Shown here: piece by piece, positions 27,443 through 37,825 of the stretch
How positions within the stretch are numbered: the stretch's first letter is position 1
Layout: each line of letters starts with the position of its first letter
Origin: Pseudorasbora parva
Lineage: Eukaryota; Chordata; Actinopteri; Cypriniformes; Gobionidae
Reading direction: 5' to 3'
Assembly (NCBI RefSeq): GCF_024679245.1
Contig: NC_090183.1
Span: 25,367,355-25,431,354, forward strand
DNA length: 64,000 nt
The notes under the pieces: generated by a model
The model's database searches: none
The model's input: the letters and a program-made list of their open reading frames with translations, nothing else
What the model was told of the DNA's origin: nothing
Made by a program: the position numbers and the translations under genes

Positions 27443-28080
27443 GTGCCCGTTCTAAGTGTCGGCTTGCGAAACGCCACTCCCGCCCTCTGGGCCGGATACG
27501 TGCGTCTATTGTCTCCAGTTGTGTTCCCCGGGAAACCGGCTAACCCTGTCGAGCTCCTCCGTCACCCCTCCGGTGTCAGACGTTGCGGACCGTCTGACGC
27601 CAGGCCTGCACCCGTATGCTTGTGAAACGTGGCTGTAGGCTGGGTTCCATATGTAGCGGTTCCCTCACGGCAACCCCATATGTGTATTCTTCCACGGTAT
27701 CAGCTACCCTTCGGGCTAGCCCCGTGTCTTTCCCTCGACAGAGCCCGCTCTGTCGTCTCTGGGCGTGTTCTTTCCCCCCTTCAATCAGGCTGGAACCACC
27801 CCAGAGACTGCCATATGTTGCACTACCCTGCCAGGTTAGTCCTTATGTGTATTCTGCCACCTCTCCTTCCCTGAAGGACGTGGTCCCGCAGCGTACCCTC
27901 TCTCAAGTACGAGGTAGGCACGCTTTCCCAGCGTTATCCAATAGTCATTCTGAGTGGGTCTTGCAGAAACAGCAGTGACTGTACTCCCTGCTTGGAGCCC
28001 TGACTTCCGTACCATACTAGACGGGGCAGTGCGCTCAAGCAGGACGCTGGAAGGGCCAGCATCCTGGCGTTTTCCATAGG
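27443..28080 (+). other. DIRS 3' non-coding region
   Basis: Pyrimidine- and GC-rich sequence between the recombinase stop and the internal complementary region. CATATGTGTATTCT-type strings recur at about 27678 and 27842, giving a loose duplication. No coding content. Confidence 0.7.
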
Positions 28081-28194
28081 GATCCCATTCGTCGGTTCAG
28101 TTCTGACGTACGTCGAACGTGACCGACTGAAAGGGAACGTCTCGGTTACGTATGTAACCCTCGTTCCCTGAAGGAGGGAACGGAGACGTACGTC
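28081..28194. repeat. DIRS internal complementary region
   Basis: Two adjoining blocks: 28081-28138 is the exact reverse complement of the element's left end (22191-22248), and 28138-28194 that of its right end (28410-28466), meeting at the shared C at 28138. This lets the two termini be brought together on one template to make a circular intermediate, as proposed for DIRS1. Confidence 0.9.
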
Positions 28195-28254
28195 CCGTCG
28201 CCGGATGCTGTGCTTCCGCTGGGAGTCCGGTCACCTTTCGGCTCCTCAGCAGAA

Positions 28255-28419
28255 AAAGCGCTGATCTACCATTCCACTTCCTATTTATACCCGCGCTGCG
28301 GGGCGGAGCGTGGAATGCGTGATCGCATGCCAAATTTCATTGGCTCGTTGTTAGATGCTCGAAGTAGGATTGGTCTCTAAAGTAAGATCCCATTCGTCGG
28401 TTCAGTTCTGACGTACGTC
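28255..28419. repeat. Right inverted terminal repeat of DIRS
   Basis: Reverse complement of 22215-22379; 165 bp without gaps. Confidence 0.9.
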
Positions 28420-28466
28420 TCCGTTCCCTCCTTCAGGGAACGAGGGTTACATACGTAACCGAGACG
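28420..28466 (+). repeat. Right outer extension of the DIRS element
   Basis: TCCGTTCCCTCCTTCAGGGA then ACGAGGGTTACATACGTAAC and CGAGACG. It contains a small stem (TTCCCTCCTTCAGGGAA). The complement is in the internal complementary region, which sets the right boundary at 28466. Confidence 0.85.
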
Positions 28467-30386
28467 ATTTCTGTTTCTCATGGTTATTTGTTCCATTATT
28501 TTGATTCCCTACATTATCTGAATTAGCCTAGAGAAAATGTAGCTACCATTTGAATTTAACTTTGCTCCATAATCAACATAATGGTTTGACTAAGATAAAT
28601 TAATATATATCTTAATAGCTATGTCGGGGTGATGTGGTCTAGTGAATGTGGTCTAGTAAAAAAAACAAAAAAACAAATACAAATTGCATGTCATAAAGGC
28701 TTCTAGTATACATTACCACAACAACATTTCAAAAATAAGTTATTGTTTATGCTTCCAGGGGCGTTTAAGTGTGACACAGACACACAGAGTGTACGTTGGG
28801 ATTGTCCATTGTGGAGCCAAAGATAGCTTTGACTTCTCAACTTAACAAACTTCCTCTTTAATTGTCGGTGTCTTCACCCAAGATTAAAGCCTCTGTAATC
28901 TAACTTTCCTCCTTCTCATAGATTCGCCTTCTAATGGCGGATGATTACAACCATATGTTCCCCTGTCCTGCACAAGCCCTGTAAAGATAAGGCTATTACT
29001 GATACGCTGATAAAAGAGACAGGATGACTTTCCCCTTCATGGATGACTCTGAATGCCATAGGATGTTTCGTTTCCCTATTTAAATCCTATTTGACAGATG
29101 GCTGGGGAATACATTTAAACAAATGAAATAATGTCGTTTTTATAACGAAACATTTGCTTTTTGTACTACTACCCTTGCATTATGCTCGATAGCATGGCTG
29201 GATGTTATAGACATATCTTCTAATTGCATTTTTCTTCGACGTTAACCTCCAGCATCTTGCAGAACTTTGATGTATATGTCGGCAAATACTAGGCAGCCAA
29301 GCAGTCTGGGGACTGGATGAAAAAGTGTCTGTTAGCGTGACAAAAAGCAGACATCCAGACACACACTCCTCCACGGCAGATACTGGAGGAACTTTTCTCT
29401 TCACCCACAGACACCCTGCAAACAAAGCAAAGAATAAATAAAAATTGAGGACAACATTATGAGATACATATATATCTAGTAAAATTAAGCCTGATGATAT
29501 CTGAGTTAGCCTTCAGATATAATGGCTCATGGGCAGTCTGGAATAGATGATTTCTTTAGAGGTACTGAGACTTATTCTTCCTATGGTTCATAATTATTTT
29601 ATTAATACATATTTTGCACAACAAATTAAGCTGAGATAATTATTTTCCCTGCAAGCACTTAGGTGTTAATGGTTGATTAAGTCTTCATTACGGATTAACT
29701 ATTGCTTGACATGATTGCTTGTTTTGCCTCCATTTTGTTCGCTGTTTTTGGAAGTTGTGAGTCATTTTCTGTTCAGATTGTACCTGCGGCAGCACTTTGA
29801 GAGAATGAGCGAAATGAGAATGAGAATGAAAATTAATGACTTGACAAAAACTAATTCTGTCAATCACTGTTAGGTGTGACAAAATGTCAACGTGACAAGA
29901 AAATAAGCAGTTAGCATTAGGTGAGGCATTAAATACAAACACCTTGATGTCTCTCTTGTCACCATCAAATAATTATCAAGTGCATGCCTAATGTTATGAA
30001 AATGTGTTATTACGCCCACAGAAATTCAGTAATTGGCATACACTCAATATCTAAATTGTTTTGCAGGTCGCCATTAAGCACTAGGTTTTTATGTTACATT
30101 TTTCAAGGTGACTCTTTATTGTTCCAGTCAAATGTCAAGGTGGTCTCTGGATTTTTTTTTATGTTGTGCTGGTCAATATGATAGTCATTTTGAACATATG
30201 CTGACACCTAGTGGTGTGGAGGAAGCACCATGCAAAGGCAAATATTGTTGTCCCTAAAAGTGTAGCTGGACGTAACATTGTTTGCTGTATGTCCTGAAGT
30301 ATTTCCCAAAGTAAAAAAGAAATTATATACCTTTTCGGTATGTTTGAGTTTAAATTAAAAGTATGTATTTATTTGCACAGTCAGAG
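28467..30386. other. Non-coding stretch
   Basis: No gene. The part 28900-29075 (GATGATTACAACCATATG, GATAAGGCTATTACTGATAC) and 29640-29700 look non-repetitive and could be conserved non-coding DNA. Open frames at 29180-29425 and 29688-29942 on the minus strand show no domain or splice context. Confidence 0.35.
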
Positions 30387-30950
30387 GTTCCCTTATGAAA
30401 AAGAAGTGCATTCAACTGTGCTATTAGTATACTTATTTTAAACTAAATATAAGTATACGTCTAGTCTACTTTTTATGTACTTCTCAGAAATATACTTTGT
30501 GTAAGTTTGAGAAAAAGCATACTTAACTTAAACTGACAGAAAGGTCTAAATATATTTGAAGAGTTCAGATGCAAAAGCCTCTAAAAGCCACTTCGGTCAA
30601 AAATGAGATAACAATACTGAGTGAATGCTCTCTGCATATAGTATATGTTCATAAAACACTTTCACATCAAACCCACTAAATCCCAGCCTCAGCCTATCCA
30701 GAAGTACCAATACTTAGGTAGAAACCTATACATGGAAGCTTGTCAAAAATGCTTATAATTTTTTTTTTTTTAAATAAATAAAAATAAAATCAGATGGATT
30801 TAGAGGCTTTTGCATCTGAAGTCTTCATTTGGACTATCCATGTAGGCCAACTCAATATGTTGATCAAGATATACTTAAAATTATAATGAGATATTCTAAG
30901 TAGCCTATACTTGACTTTTAGTTGTGTTTAATCTTTTGAGTGAGCAGCCA
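30387..30950. repeat. Decayed AT-rich transposon split by a MITE
   Basis: CCCTTATGAAAAAGAAGTGC and repeated AGTATACTTA-type strings occur here, and similar strings lie at 32085-32150 and 55710-55790. The element at 30564-30820 is inserted in it. Confidence 0.4.
30564..30820. mobile_element. 257-bp MITE with 20-bp perfect TIRs
   Basis: It starts TTCAGATGCAAAAGCCTCTA and ends with the exact complement. Target duplication is unclear: GAAGAG on the left, GTCTTC on the right. An internal T/A-rich run lies at 30759-30790. No coding capacity. Confidence 0.75.
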
Positions 30951-31431
30951 GACTTTTTTTCCACTTACATATAAAAACTTATATTGTTTGAAAATTTTGA
31001 TTTATAAAGATAACATATGTTCCTAATTCTGAATCTGAATTTTGTTTAGAACACTGGTAGTGTATACATAAGAGTTTACTTAAAATACTTTACTCGTTCT
31101 CCTCCACTGACTGCATTACTCTGTTATACAATAGGGGGCGTTCTCATGTGTTCTTAATACAGAATCCTCGGATCAAAATACAAGTGAAGAAGAAGCAGAA
31201 AATAGATTGCATCGCGACCATCAAACATTTAACAGCAAATAAATCAAAGCTGCCTTATGTTACTAAAAGAAATGTCGAACCCATAAGGGAACATTACTGT
31301 GAAACTACTGTTGATGGACTCCATCTACTCCATCTGTGTTTTGATCATCATTCTGAATTTTCTCAAGCTTTTAGTTTTAGATTTAGCTTTTATTAAATGA
31401 AACTTACCCACATTCAAGTGTCGATTATAAT
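30951..31431. other. Non-coding stretch
   Basis: An 82-codon plus-strand frame (31148-31396) is Lys-rich and shows no domain. It is most likely chance. Confidence 0.4.
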
Positions 31432-31935
<504 letters not shown>

Positions 31936-32491
31936 AAACTATAAATATGATGTTATGTTTTCTTAAAGAAAACGAATAGTACAATTTAACATATTTTTTA
32001 TATATTAAAACATAGGCCAATTTAGTCCATAGTAGTATTAAAACATACACTCAGACATTTACTAGTAGATTTATATTAGTACTTACTACATGTATAATTC
32101 AAAATATACTTGAACTTTACTTTAAATATACTTTTTCATTTTTTTTTCTTATGGCTATAAAACAAACAAACAAACAAACAAACAAGCAAACAAAAACTTA
32201 CGGACGTACAACTTGTGTATTCACTTTAGCGTTTCTAAATAAGATTATTCTAAAAAATAAAATTATTATTGCTTCTATTGGCTGTCTCATCTAATGTGTA
32301 TACATTTCAATATAATCTCATTTATTATTCACTTCTTTAGGTGTAAAATGTTTTAATTAGACAAAAAAAATATTAATCAATCAAGTCCTATGTGAACACA
32401 TTTGTCTATTCTAAATCTTTGGTGATTTCATGCTAGCGTCACTCTCTGATCTCATACTCTCATTAAAACTCTCTGTGTTATCTTTTGGCAG
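31936..32491. other. Intron or upstream DNA before the RING-CH exon
   Basis: AT-rich; a short (CAAA)n lies at 32157-32195. A decayed AGTATACTT-type repeat fragment is at 32040-32150. The polypyrimidine tract before the exon acceptor is weak (TGTTATCTTTTGGCAG). Confidence 0.4.
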
Positions 32492-32613
32492 ATGAGTCTG
32501 AGTGCTTCATTTGCAGAGATGTGGGCCTGGTGGGAGAGGATCCACTGAGAACCTTCTGTGATTGTAAGAATCTTGTGGCTCACCACAGCTGCCTGCTCAC
32601 CTGGATCAAAAAG
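32492..32613 (+). CDS. RING-CH-type zinc finger exon (first part)
   Basis: A 122-nt exon lies between acceptor TTTTGGCAG and donor AAG|GTACAAT. The first codon is completed by one base from the previous exon (phase 1). After that, 40 codons run open to a phase 0 donor. The frame reads ESECFICRDVGLVGEDP..., then FCDCKNLVAHHSCLLTWIKK. The pattern C-x2-C ... C-x-C-x5-H-x2-C followed by LLTWIKK matches the RING-CH (RINGv) E3-ligase fold, where C-x-C, H-x2-C and a W-I-K helix are typical. The C-x-C to His spacing is two residues shorter than in classical MARCH proteins, so the family member is divergent. The partner exon at 44583 supplies the last C-x2-C. I do not recognise the gene. Confidence 0.75.
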
Positions 32614-32839
32614 GTACAATCAGCATTTTAGACACTGTAACTGGCCACTCTTTCAAGTCATCATTTTGTTACTAATCAGGACATAAAGCCTGTGCCTGCC
32701 TAGATGTGTTTAAATCAATAAACAAAAGTCCTTTAGATTTAGATTCATCACCACCCAGGCTGTTCTCCATCCCCTAGTGGAGGCCATGTAACACTATGCA
32801 GAAACCATTGTTGTTTTGTTATTTCCTAACAATTTTTCT

Positions 32840-33130
32840 TATTAATTAAGACGTCAGATGGCCTGGTTGGGTGAGCATTCCGGCTTTTGTCGGGGTGTAG
32901 CTGAATGTCTTTTGTCTTGTAGCCCGAACCGTGCTTGTGCCCTCCTCTGGCTCTGCGCTACATTAAGTCCTGGAGGTGGAGGTGGCAGGGGGCCTCCCTA
33001 ACCCCAGCCTCCCAGGGCAGGCACAGTATGAGTGGGCAAAGTGATAAATACACACGGCTCGTCGTACATCATCACTGCTCTCCAGATATCAATAGCCCAC
33101 TAGAATGATTAATAACAGCCGATACTTTCT
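32840..33130. other. Possible conserved non-coding element
   Basis: The sequence is GC-richer than the intron around it and non-repetitive (GACGTCAGATGGCC, CTGGAGGTGGAGGTGGCAGG, TGATTAATAACAGCC). No open frame with splice sites is seen. The call rests on composition only. Confidence 0.25.
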
Positions 33131-33209
33131 GTAGTTAGTTCTTTTTAATTAAACCATGCTTTGTGCAAGCACAAATGGATTCTAGAGCAGAGTAAAGGAA
33201 ATATTCTTA

Positions 33210-33420
33210 AAAATGGTGTTATCCACCATTATAGGAATAATCTCCCCAAAAATGAAATTCTGCCATTTACTCACCCTCATGCATGTAATTCCAAACGCAT
33301 ATGACTCTTTGGAAAACAGAAAGAAGATATTTAGAAGAAGAGCTGTTTCTGACCATATGTCAGATGGGTCTAAAATAACATTGGACTCAATTGACTTTAA
33401 TTATATGGAAGGGAAACAAT
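33210..33420. repeat. MITE-like fragment, TCACCCTCATG type
   Basis: CTCCCCAAAAATGAAATTCTGCC then TTACTCACCCTCATGCA is close to the inner part of the TTAA 'CACCCAAAAATGAAA' elements and to 43261-43443. No complete ends are seen. Confidence 0.45.
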
Positions 33421-33425
33421 TAGTT

Positions 33426-33803
33426 CTGTCAATCGATTAAAACAGTTAACTAATTAATCAAAAAAAGAAAAAAAAAGAAATCTGCAGTTTATTAGAATTA
33501 ATCGCACCTATAACATTAAAGTTTTTAATACATTTTTATATTTGTTATACTTTCACATTGAATCTCCTAAATAACAGCAACAAATAATAGCACTATAAAG
33601 ACAGTATATTTTAAGGCAGTGGCTATTTGCACACTAAGTGCAAAAAGCAATAGATTCTATTGACACCAAGTATAAATAAAAAATGTTTTGGGCATATGAT
33701 GTTTACACTGTACAAATAGCTGTAGATGCTATTTACTAAGTGAAATATATTACTAATTGAAAATAGTGATATACTTTATTTACACCATTTTTTTTTAAAA
33801 GTA
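33426..33803. repeat. AATCGATT-type element interrupted by copy 3
   Basis: It starts CTGTCAATCGATTAAAA like 14181. The 9-bp-TSD element at 33813 is inserted at its right side; after that element the text resumes at about 34349 (TGCAATATGTGTAAATAGTA). Confidence 0.4.
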
Positions 33804-33812
33804 GCAGTTCTT

Positions 33813-34339
33813 TAGCCTGACAAGCCAGACCCACATCAAGATGTTTGGTCTGGAAACTCACTATAGACAGGGCTCAATCCGAAGGGCGGGATAAACGGTT
33901 GTCTTTCAAACTCCCTCTGCACGCGATAGGATAGCGCTACAACCAACCAGAGCAACGAAGGTGAAACAGAGCTTGTTGATAGATTAAACATTCACCGTAT
34001 CCGGTCGGCAAAACTGCGAACACATCTTCCCGTTTTAAGAATGACTTCAGTGCCGTTCTTTGTCCTTTTCTCAGAGAAAAGCTTAACTCCAAGTCTTCCA
34101 GAGTCGCGGTCAAAGCTGATTCGAAAGACCGCCGTTCGCCAGTTTCTGTGTTTACTAGAAGCACGCAAACGCAACTCGGCCGTCGTCATTATGGCCCCGC
34201 CCACCGACTCTATACACGATGTGATTGGCCCGACAAGAGTTTGCCATTTACAGCTGAGCAGGGTATTGAGAGTTGCTAGACGACACTTGCGGGCAGATTA
34301 GATTTACTGCTGCTAGGGTGCGTCTAGATTTCTAGGACA
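33813..34339. mobile_element. TAGCCTG element with RecQ fragment, copy 3
   Basis: Starts TAGCCTGACAAGCC and ends GATTTCTAGGACA, a decayed CTAGGCTA. A perfect 9-bp duplication GCAGTTCTT flanks it (33804-33812 and 34340-34348). It is colinear with 21584-22108 and carries the same minus-strand RecQ-like fragment. Confidence 0.87.
33937..34164 (-). pseudogene. RecQ-like helicase N-terminal fragment, copy 3
   Basis: A 75-codon minus-strand frame reads ...LELSFSLRKGQRTALKSFLK then REDVFAVLPTGYGECLIYQ and ends soon after in unrelated residues. It is the Walker A region of a RecQ-type helicase with PTGYGEC in place of PTGxGKS, so both Lys and Ser are changed. Unlike copy 2 there is no stop before the Walker loop. 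The frame upstream of its Met continues the homology after a frameshift (TTAELRLR). The rest of the helicase (DEVH box, helicase C, zinc-binding domain) is absent. Expression is not indicated. Confidence 0.65.
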
Positions 34340-34348
34340 GCAGTTCTT

Positions 34349-34549
34349 TGCAATATGTGTAAATAGTAATTAGAGTCAATTTATACTTTATTTTGACAGA
34401 TACATACCATTTTCACCTCAGTACTGTTATACATTAACAGGATGCATTAATAACATAGTGTAAATTATTATATTTATTAAAATTATGAAATGGATGAAGC
34501 CTTAATGGGACAATAAAAGTCCTCCTTACGCCTACTGTAACGATCATCC
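34349..34549. other. Intronic non-coding DNA
   Basis: AT-rich, nothing recognised. Confidence 0.4.
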
Positions 34550-34649
34550 ACTGAGAGGTGAGGTTTTGAATCCAAGTGCAGCTTCTTTATTAATCCAAAA
34601 CATAACTCAAAATCCAAACATAAAACAAAGACTTGGGACTAGACTAGAC
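34550..34649. repeat. Left part of a fish element with a GACTA array
   Basis: GTAACGATCATCCACTGAGA then GTGCAGCTTCTTTATTAATCC lead into GACTA units. The matching right part is 36667-36901 and then 37566-37630, after later insertions are removed. Confidence 0.5.
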
Positions 34650-35382
34650 TAGTGGTAAGGTTCTTTTGAGCCAGTTCTCAGCAAGTAACCGGTCAAGCCG
34701 GTTCACTAATTGAACTGAATCGTACTTTAGTTTTGTAGCACCTCCGAATGAAAAAGAACCGATTGAGGCGGTTCAAACATCCTTCGAAGTTTGCCAAGGA
34801 TTACCGAGGCGAGGGTGATTGAGTTGACAACGCAAGTCTGAGGCAGGTCCGTGTGCTTATTATGATGACTACTGTTATTAAATTAAAATTTTATTAAAAC
34901 ATGCAAAAACCATACATTTTACTGTAATTTATTATGCACACAGATTATTGTTAAGCAAAATGTATAAGTATATAAGACTGGTTTATTCTTTCTATATAGC
35001 CACTTTAGACATGTAACATATCCGTGTTTGTTGATCAGTGCCTAGTTCCGCAATTTTCAGTTGAATCCGATGCGAAGGATAAATTAATTAACTGAACACA
35101 ACACCATTAAGTCAATGAGAGGCAATAATCAGAAAATGCACTCATGCAAATAAATATTTGATTGTTTCAATATGCATTGGTACAGATTATTACTTTATTT
35201 TAATAGTCCCTTGATATAACAGGACACAGAGAAATGTATTAAAAAGCATAAAACAAATGCATAGTGAAATCATTGCATGGTGACGTCAGTAACCTATGAA
35301 TCAGCATTTTGAATCAGGGTCATTGGGCCGAGCTCTCCGAGTAGAACCGGTTTGCGGAAATGAATAGGACTTTGCATCACTA
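34650..35382. mobile_element. 733-bp hAT-like element in GACTA array
   Basis: Ends are TAGTGGTAAGGTTCTTTT and GGACTTTGCATCACTA, with shared TAGTG/CACTA tips and paired GGTTC/GAACC motifs inside. Both flanks read GACTAGAC (34642-34649, 35383-35390). The repeat target makes the 8-bp duplication less decisive on its own. No transposase. Confidence 0.7.
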
Positions 35383-35513
35383 GACTAGACTAGACTAGAC
35401 TAGACTAGACTAGACTAGACTAGACTAGACTAGACTAGACTCAGTAGCGTACCGTGGGGTTTCAGTCAGGGCCTTCACTAACGATCAACACGCCCCACGC
35501 CATAACAACAAGC

Positions 35514-35518
35514 ACACA

Positions 35519-35573
<55 letters not shown>

Positions 35574-35582
35574 GCGCGCGCG
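35514..35582. repeat. (CA)n then (CG)6 tract
   Basis: CA units turn directly into CGCGCGCGCGCG. Alternating purine-pyrimidine sequence of this kind favours Z-DNA. Confidence 0.95.
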
Positions 35583-35637
35583 ATCAACAAGCCCCACGCC
35601 GTCGCCATAACAACACACACACACCCCCACACGCACA

Positions 35638-35890
35638 CGTTTGTTTTTGTGACATATGGGGACATTCCATAGGCGTAATGGTTTTTATACCGTACAAACT
35701 GTATTTTCTATCCCCTTACACTGCCCCTGCCCCTAAATCTACCCATCACAGGAAACATTCTGCATTTTTACTTTCTAAAAAAAACCTCATCCTGTATGAT
35801 TTATATGCATTTTGAAAAGTGACATGGCCAATGTCCTCATATTTCACCCTCTCCTGTGTGTCATAATACACACACACACACACACACACG
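35638..35890 (+). repeat. CA-associated cyprinid repeat, copy A
   Basis: From TTGTTTTTGTGACATATGGG to CTCATATTTCACCCTCTCC. It is the same sequence as 54661-54940 in the opposite sense (shared GGAAACATTCTGCATTTT and TACCCATCACAGG). CA tracts lie at both sides. Confidence 0.8.
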
Positions 35891-36502
35891 CCCACGCAAA
35901 ATACAATAATGCACTGTACGCAATACTACTACGAACTTTGCTTTCATAGTGTTCGCTGGGAAGGGGGCAAGCAAAAAGTACACGCGAGACAAAAAGGCAA
36001 TTTGACTATTTAATATGATACTGCACTCACGTGTCACCGTTTAGGCAAATGGTGAAAAAAATCAAAATCAGCTCGCACAAATACTCTTAAACAAACAAAA
36101 ATACGGACCAACAGAACATCCAAAGAAACAGAAAAAACACTGCTTGTTAGCTAACATTACCGGCTTGACATCATGATCGATCATTCGCACGCAGCCTGTC
36201 ATCCGGGGCGGCCATAGTTTATTTCACACAGAATTCTCACAACCCGCGAAAAGTTCAGACGGCTGATGACATCAGCAGGGGTTAGCACACCGACACGTCG
36301 CTGGGCCTCTGGGCCGTTCTATCACTACACATCAAATTTTGATTGGCTAATGACCCACGTCAGTCAAAGCTATGGTCCAATGGAAAATAGCAGCTTCAAT
36401 GGAAGGCAAGCTAGTGCTGGTCCTTGGGGCTGTGATGCGTTTAGATGATGACATATGGAAAATACACCAAAAATAAATACATTATTTCTGGAAATATAAT
36501 CG

Positions 36503-36604
<102 letters not shown>

Positions 36605-36901
36605 GAATTTGACAGGGCCAGCAGAGAAGGCCCTGCTGGCCCTGACGGCACACCACTGACTAGACTAGACTAGACTAGACTAGACCGGAAACTCACCAAC
36701 AGTATTTACATTGACAATATCAGACCAAGACTATAGCAACATGAGGTCTTAAATGCAGAAGAGCTAATGACAAGACAAGGGACACCTGTGAACAATGATC
36801 AACCCATAAACCAATGACAACATGACACAGGAACACATGAGGGCATGGATTCACATGACAATATAGAACACATGACAAAACCAGGAAGTGTATAACAGAA
36901 C

Positions 36902-37565
36902 CAAGGGGGTAATCTAGCACTCGGAAAGCGTTCCACCCATAAGGGCGGCAATTGCTAACCAAGCCATCACCTGCTGTTAGCATCCCATTGACTCCCATTC
37001 ATTTTTGCGTCACTTTGACAGTGAATAACTTTACATCTGAGGCGTTTAAAGACTCCATTTGTCCATTGTTTAATTCTAAAGAAACACGACAATGTATAAA
37101 ATGCTCCTTTACATTTTTTCTTACACTATCACCCCTCAGAAGCTGTTTTTGTAAAAATAGGCTAACGATTGCGTCATAACCAACACGACTGTCTCACAGT
37201 GGAAAAAATACCGTATAGACAGGAGGAGACGCTCGCAGGCAATCTTTTACTGTCTATGAGGCAGTCGGGAGACATAAAGACATAAAGTCTGATAAAGTCA
37301 AGGGAGAATAATGGGGAGAAGCCGATAGTGAGCCAAAAGCAACGGGACAAAACATTTAAACAACATGATTCATATTTCACTTCCGACAACTACTAGAAGA
37401 CCTACAACTGTCCGACAGGTTGCTTACGTCACATCTACGTCGTCAAGCTCAGTCTGAGCCTGCGCAGTACGCTCAGCCATCAGGAAGTGAGTGCTTCTAA
37501 TTGACTTCACAATTCACCGTTGAAGTCTATGGGATCGCTGTGTCCATTTCTTTTACTGTCTATGG
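36902..37565. mobile_element. Inserted repeat with ACAGAAC flanks
   Basis: ACAGAAC occurs at 36895-36901 and 37566-37572, and the flanking sequence reads on smoothly if the part between is removed. Inside, TTTTACTGTCTATG occurs twice (about 37246 and 37552). Inverted ends are not evident, so the class is unknown (retroposon or decayed DNA element). Confidence 0.5.
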
Positions 37566-37572
37566 ACAGAAC

Positions 37573-37786
37573 ATGACAGTGAACATGATAAACTTAAAAG
37601 CATGAAACATGAACCGTAACCTAAAACACTCTGTCACGCCTACCCCCTAACCCTACCAATAAATACACCTGCATGGAAGTTTCTAGTAGTGAGACCTAAT
37701 TATTTGGTTCAGGTTTTTGGTTAATTGGGGTTGGAGCTAAACTTTGCCAGACAGGAACAGGATTGGACATCACTCTCCTAACATCA

Positions 37787-37789
<3 letters not shown>
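37573..37789. other. Non-coding; end of the fish element
   Basis: ATGACAGTGAACATG to CTCTGTCACGCC is the right end of the element that starts near 34550. The rest is non-coding. Confidence 0.4.

Positions 37790-37823
<34 letters not shown>
37790..37823. repeat. A34 homopolymer
   Basis: An uninterrupted A run; no adjacent retroposon body is recognised. Confidence 0.95.

Positions 37824-37825
<2 letters not shown>

Larger units (their letters stand above)
22191..28466 (+). mobile_element. End-to-end DIRS-type tyrosine-recombinase retrotransposon
   Basis: This 6276-bp unit shows the whole DIRS layout: a left inverted repeat (22215-22379) with a 24-bp outer extension, a leader, a gag-like ORF1 region, RT and RNase H, an overlapping tyrosine recombinase ORF, a 3' non-coding part, an internal complementary region (28081-28194), and a right inverted repeat (28255-28419) with a 47-bp outer extension. 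No target duplication is expected for this order and none is visible. ORF1 and RT/RNase H are broken, so the copy is non-autonomous now. The recombinase and termini are intact, implying fairly recent insertion. GC content is much higher than the flanks. It lies 82 bp downstream of the RecQ-carrying element. Confidence 0.92.

Noticed and set aside
31148..31396. 82-codon Lys-rich frame as a host exon
   Set aside because: No splice sites in phase and no family resemblance; surrounded by AT-rich repeat sequence.
37790..37823. Poly-A tail of a processed pseudogene
   Set aside because: Upstream sequence shows no coding similarity and no target duplication was found.
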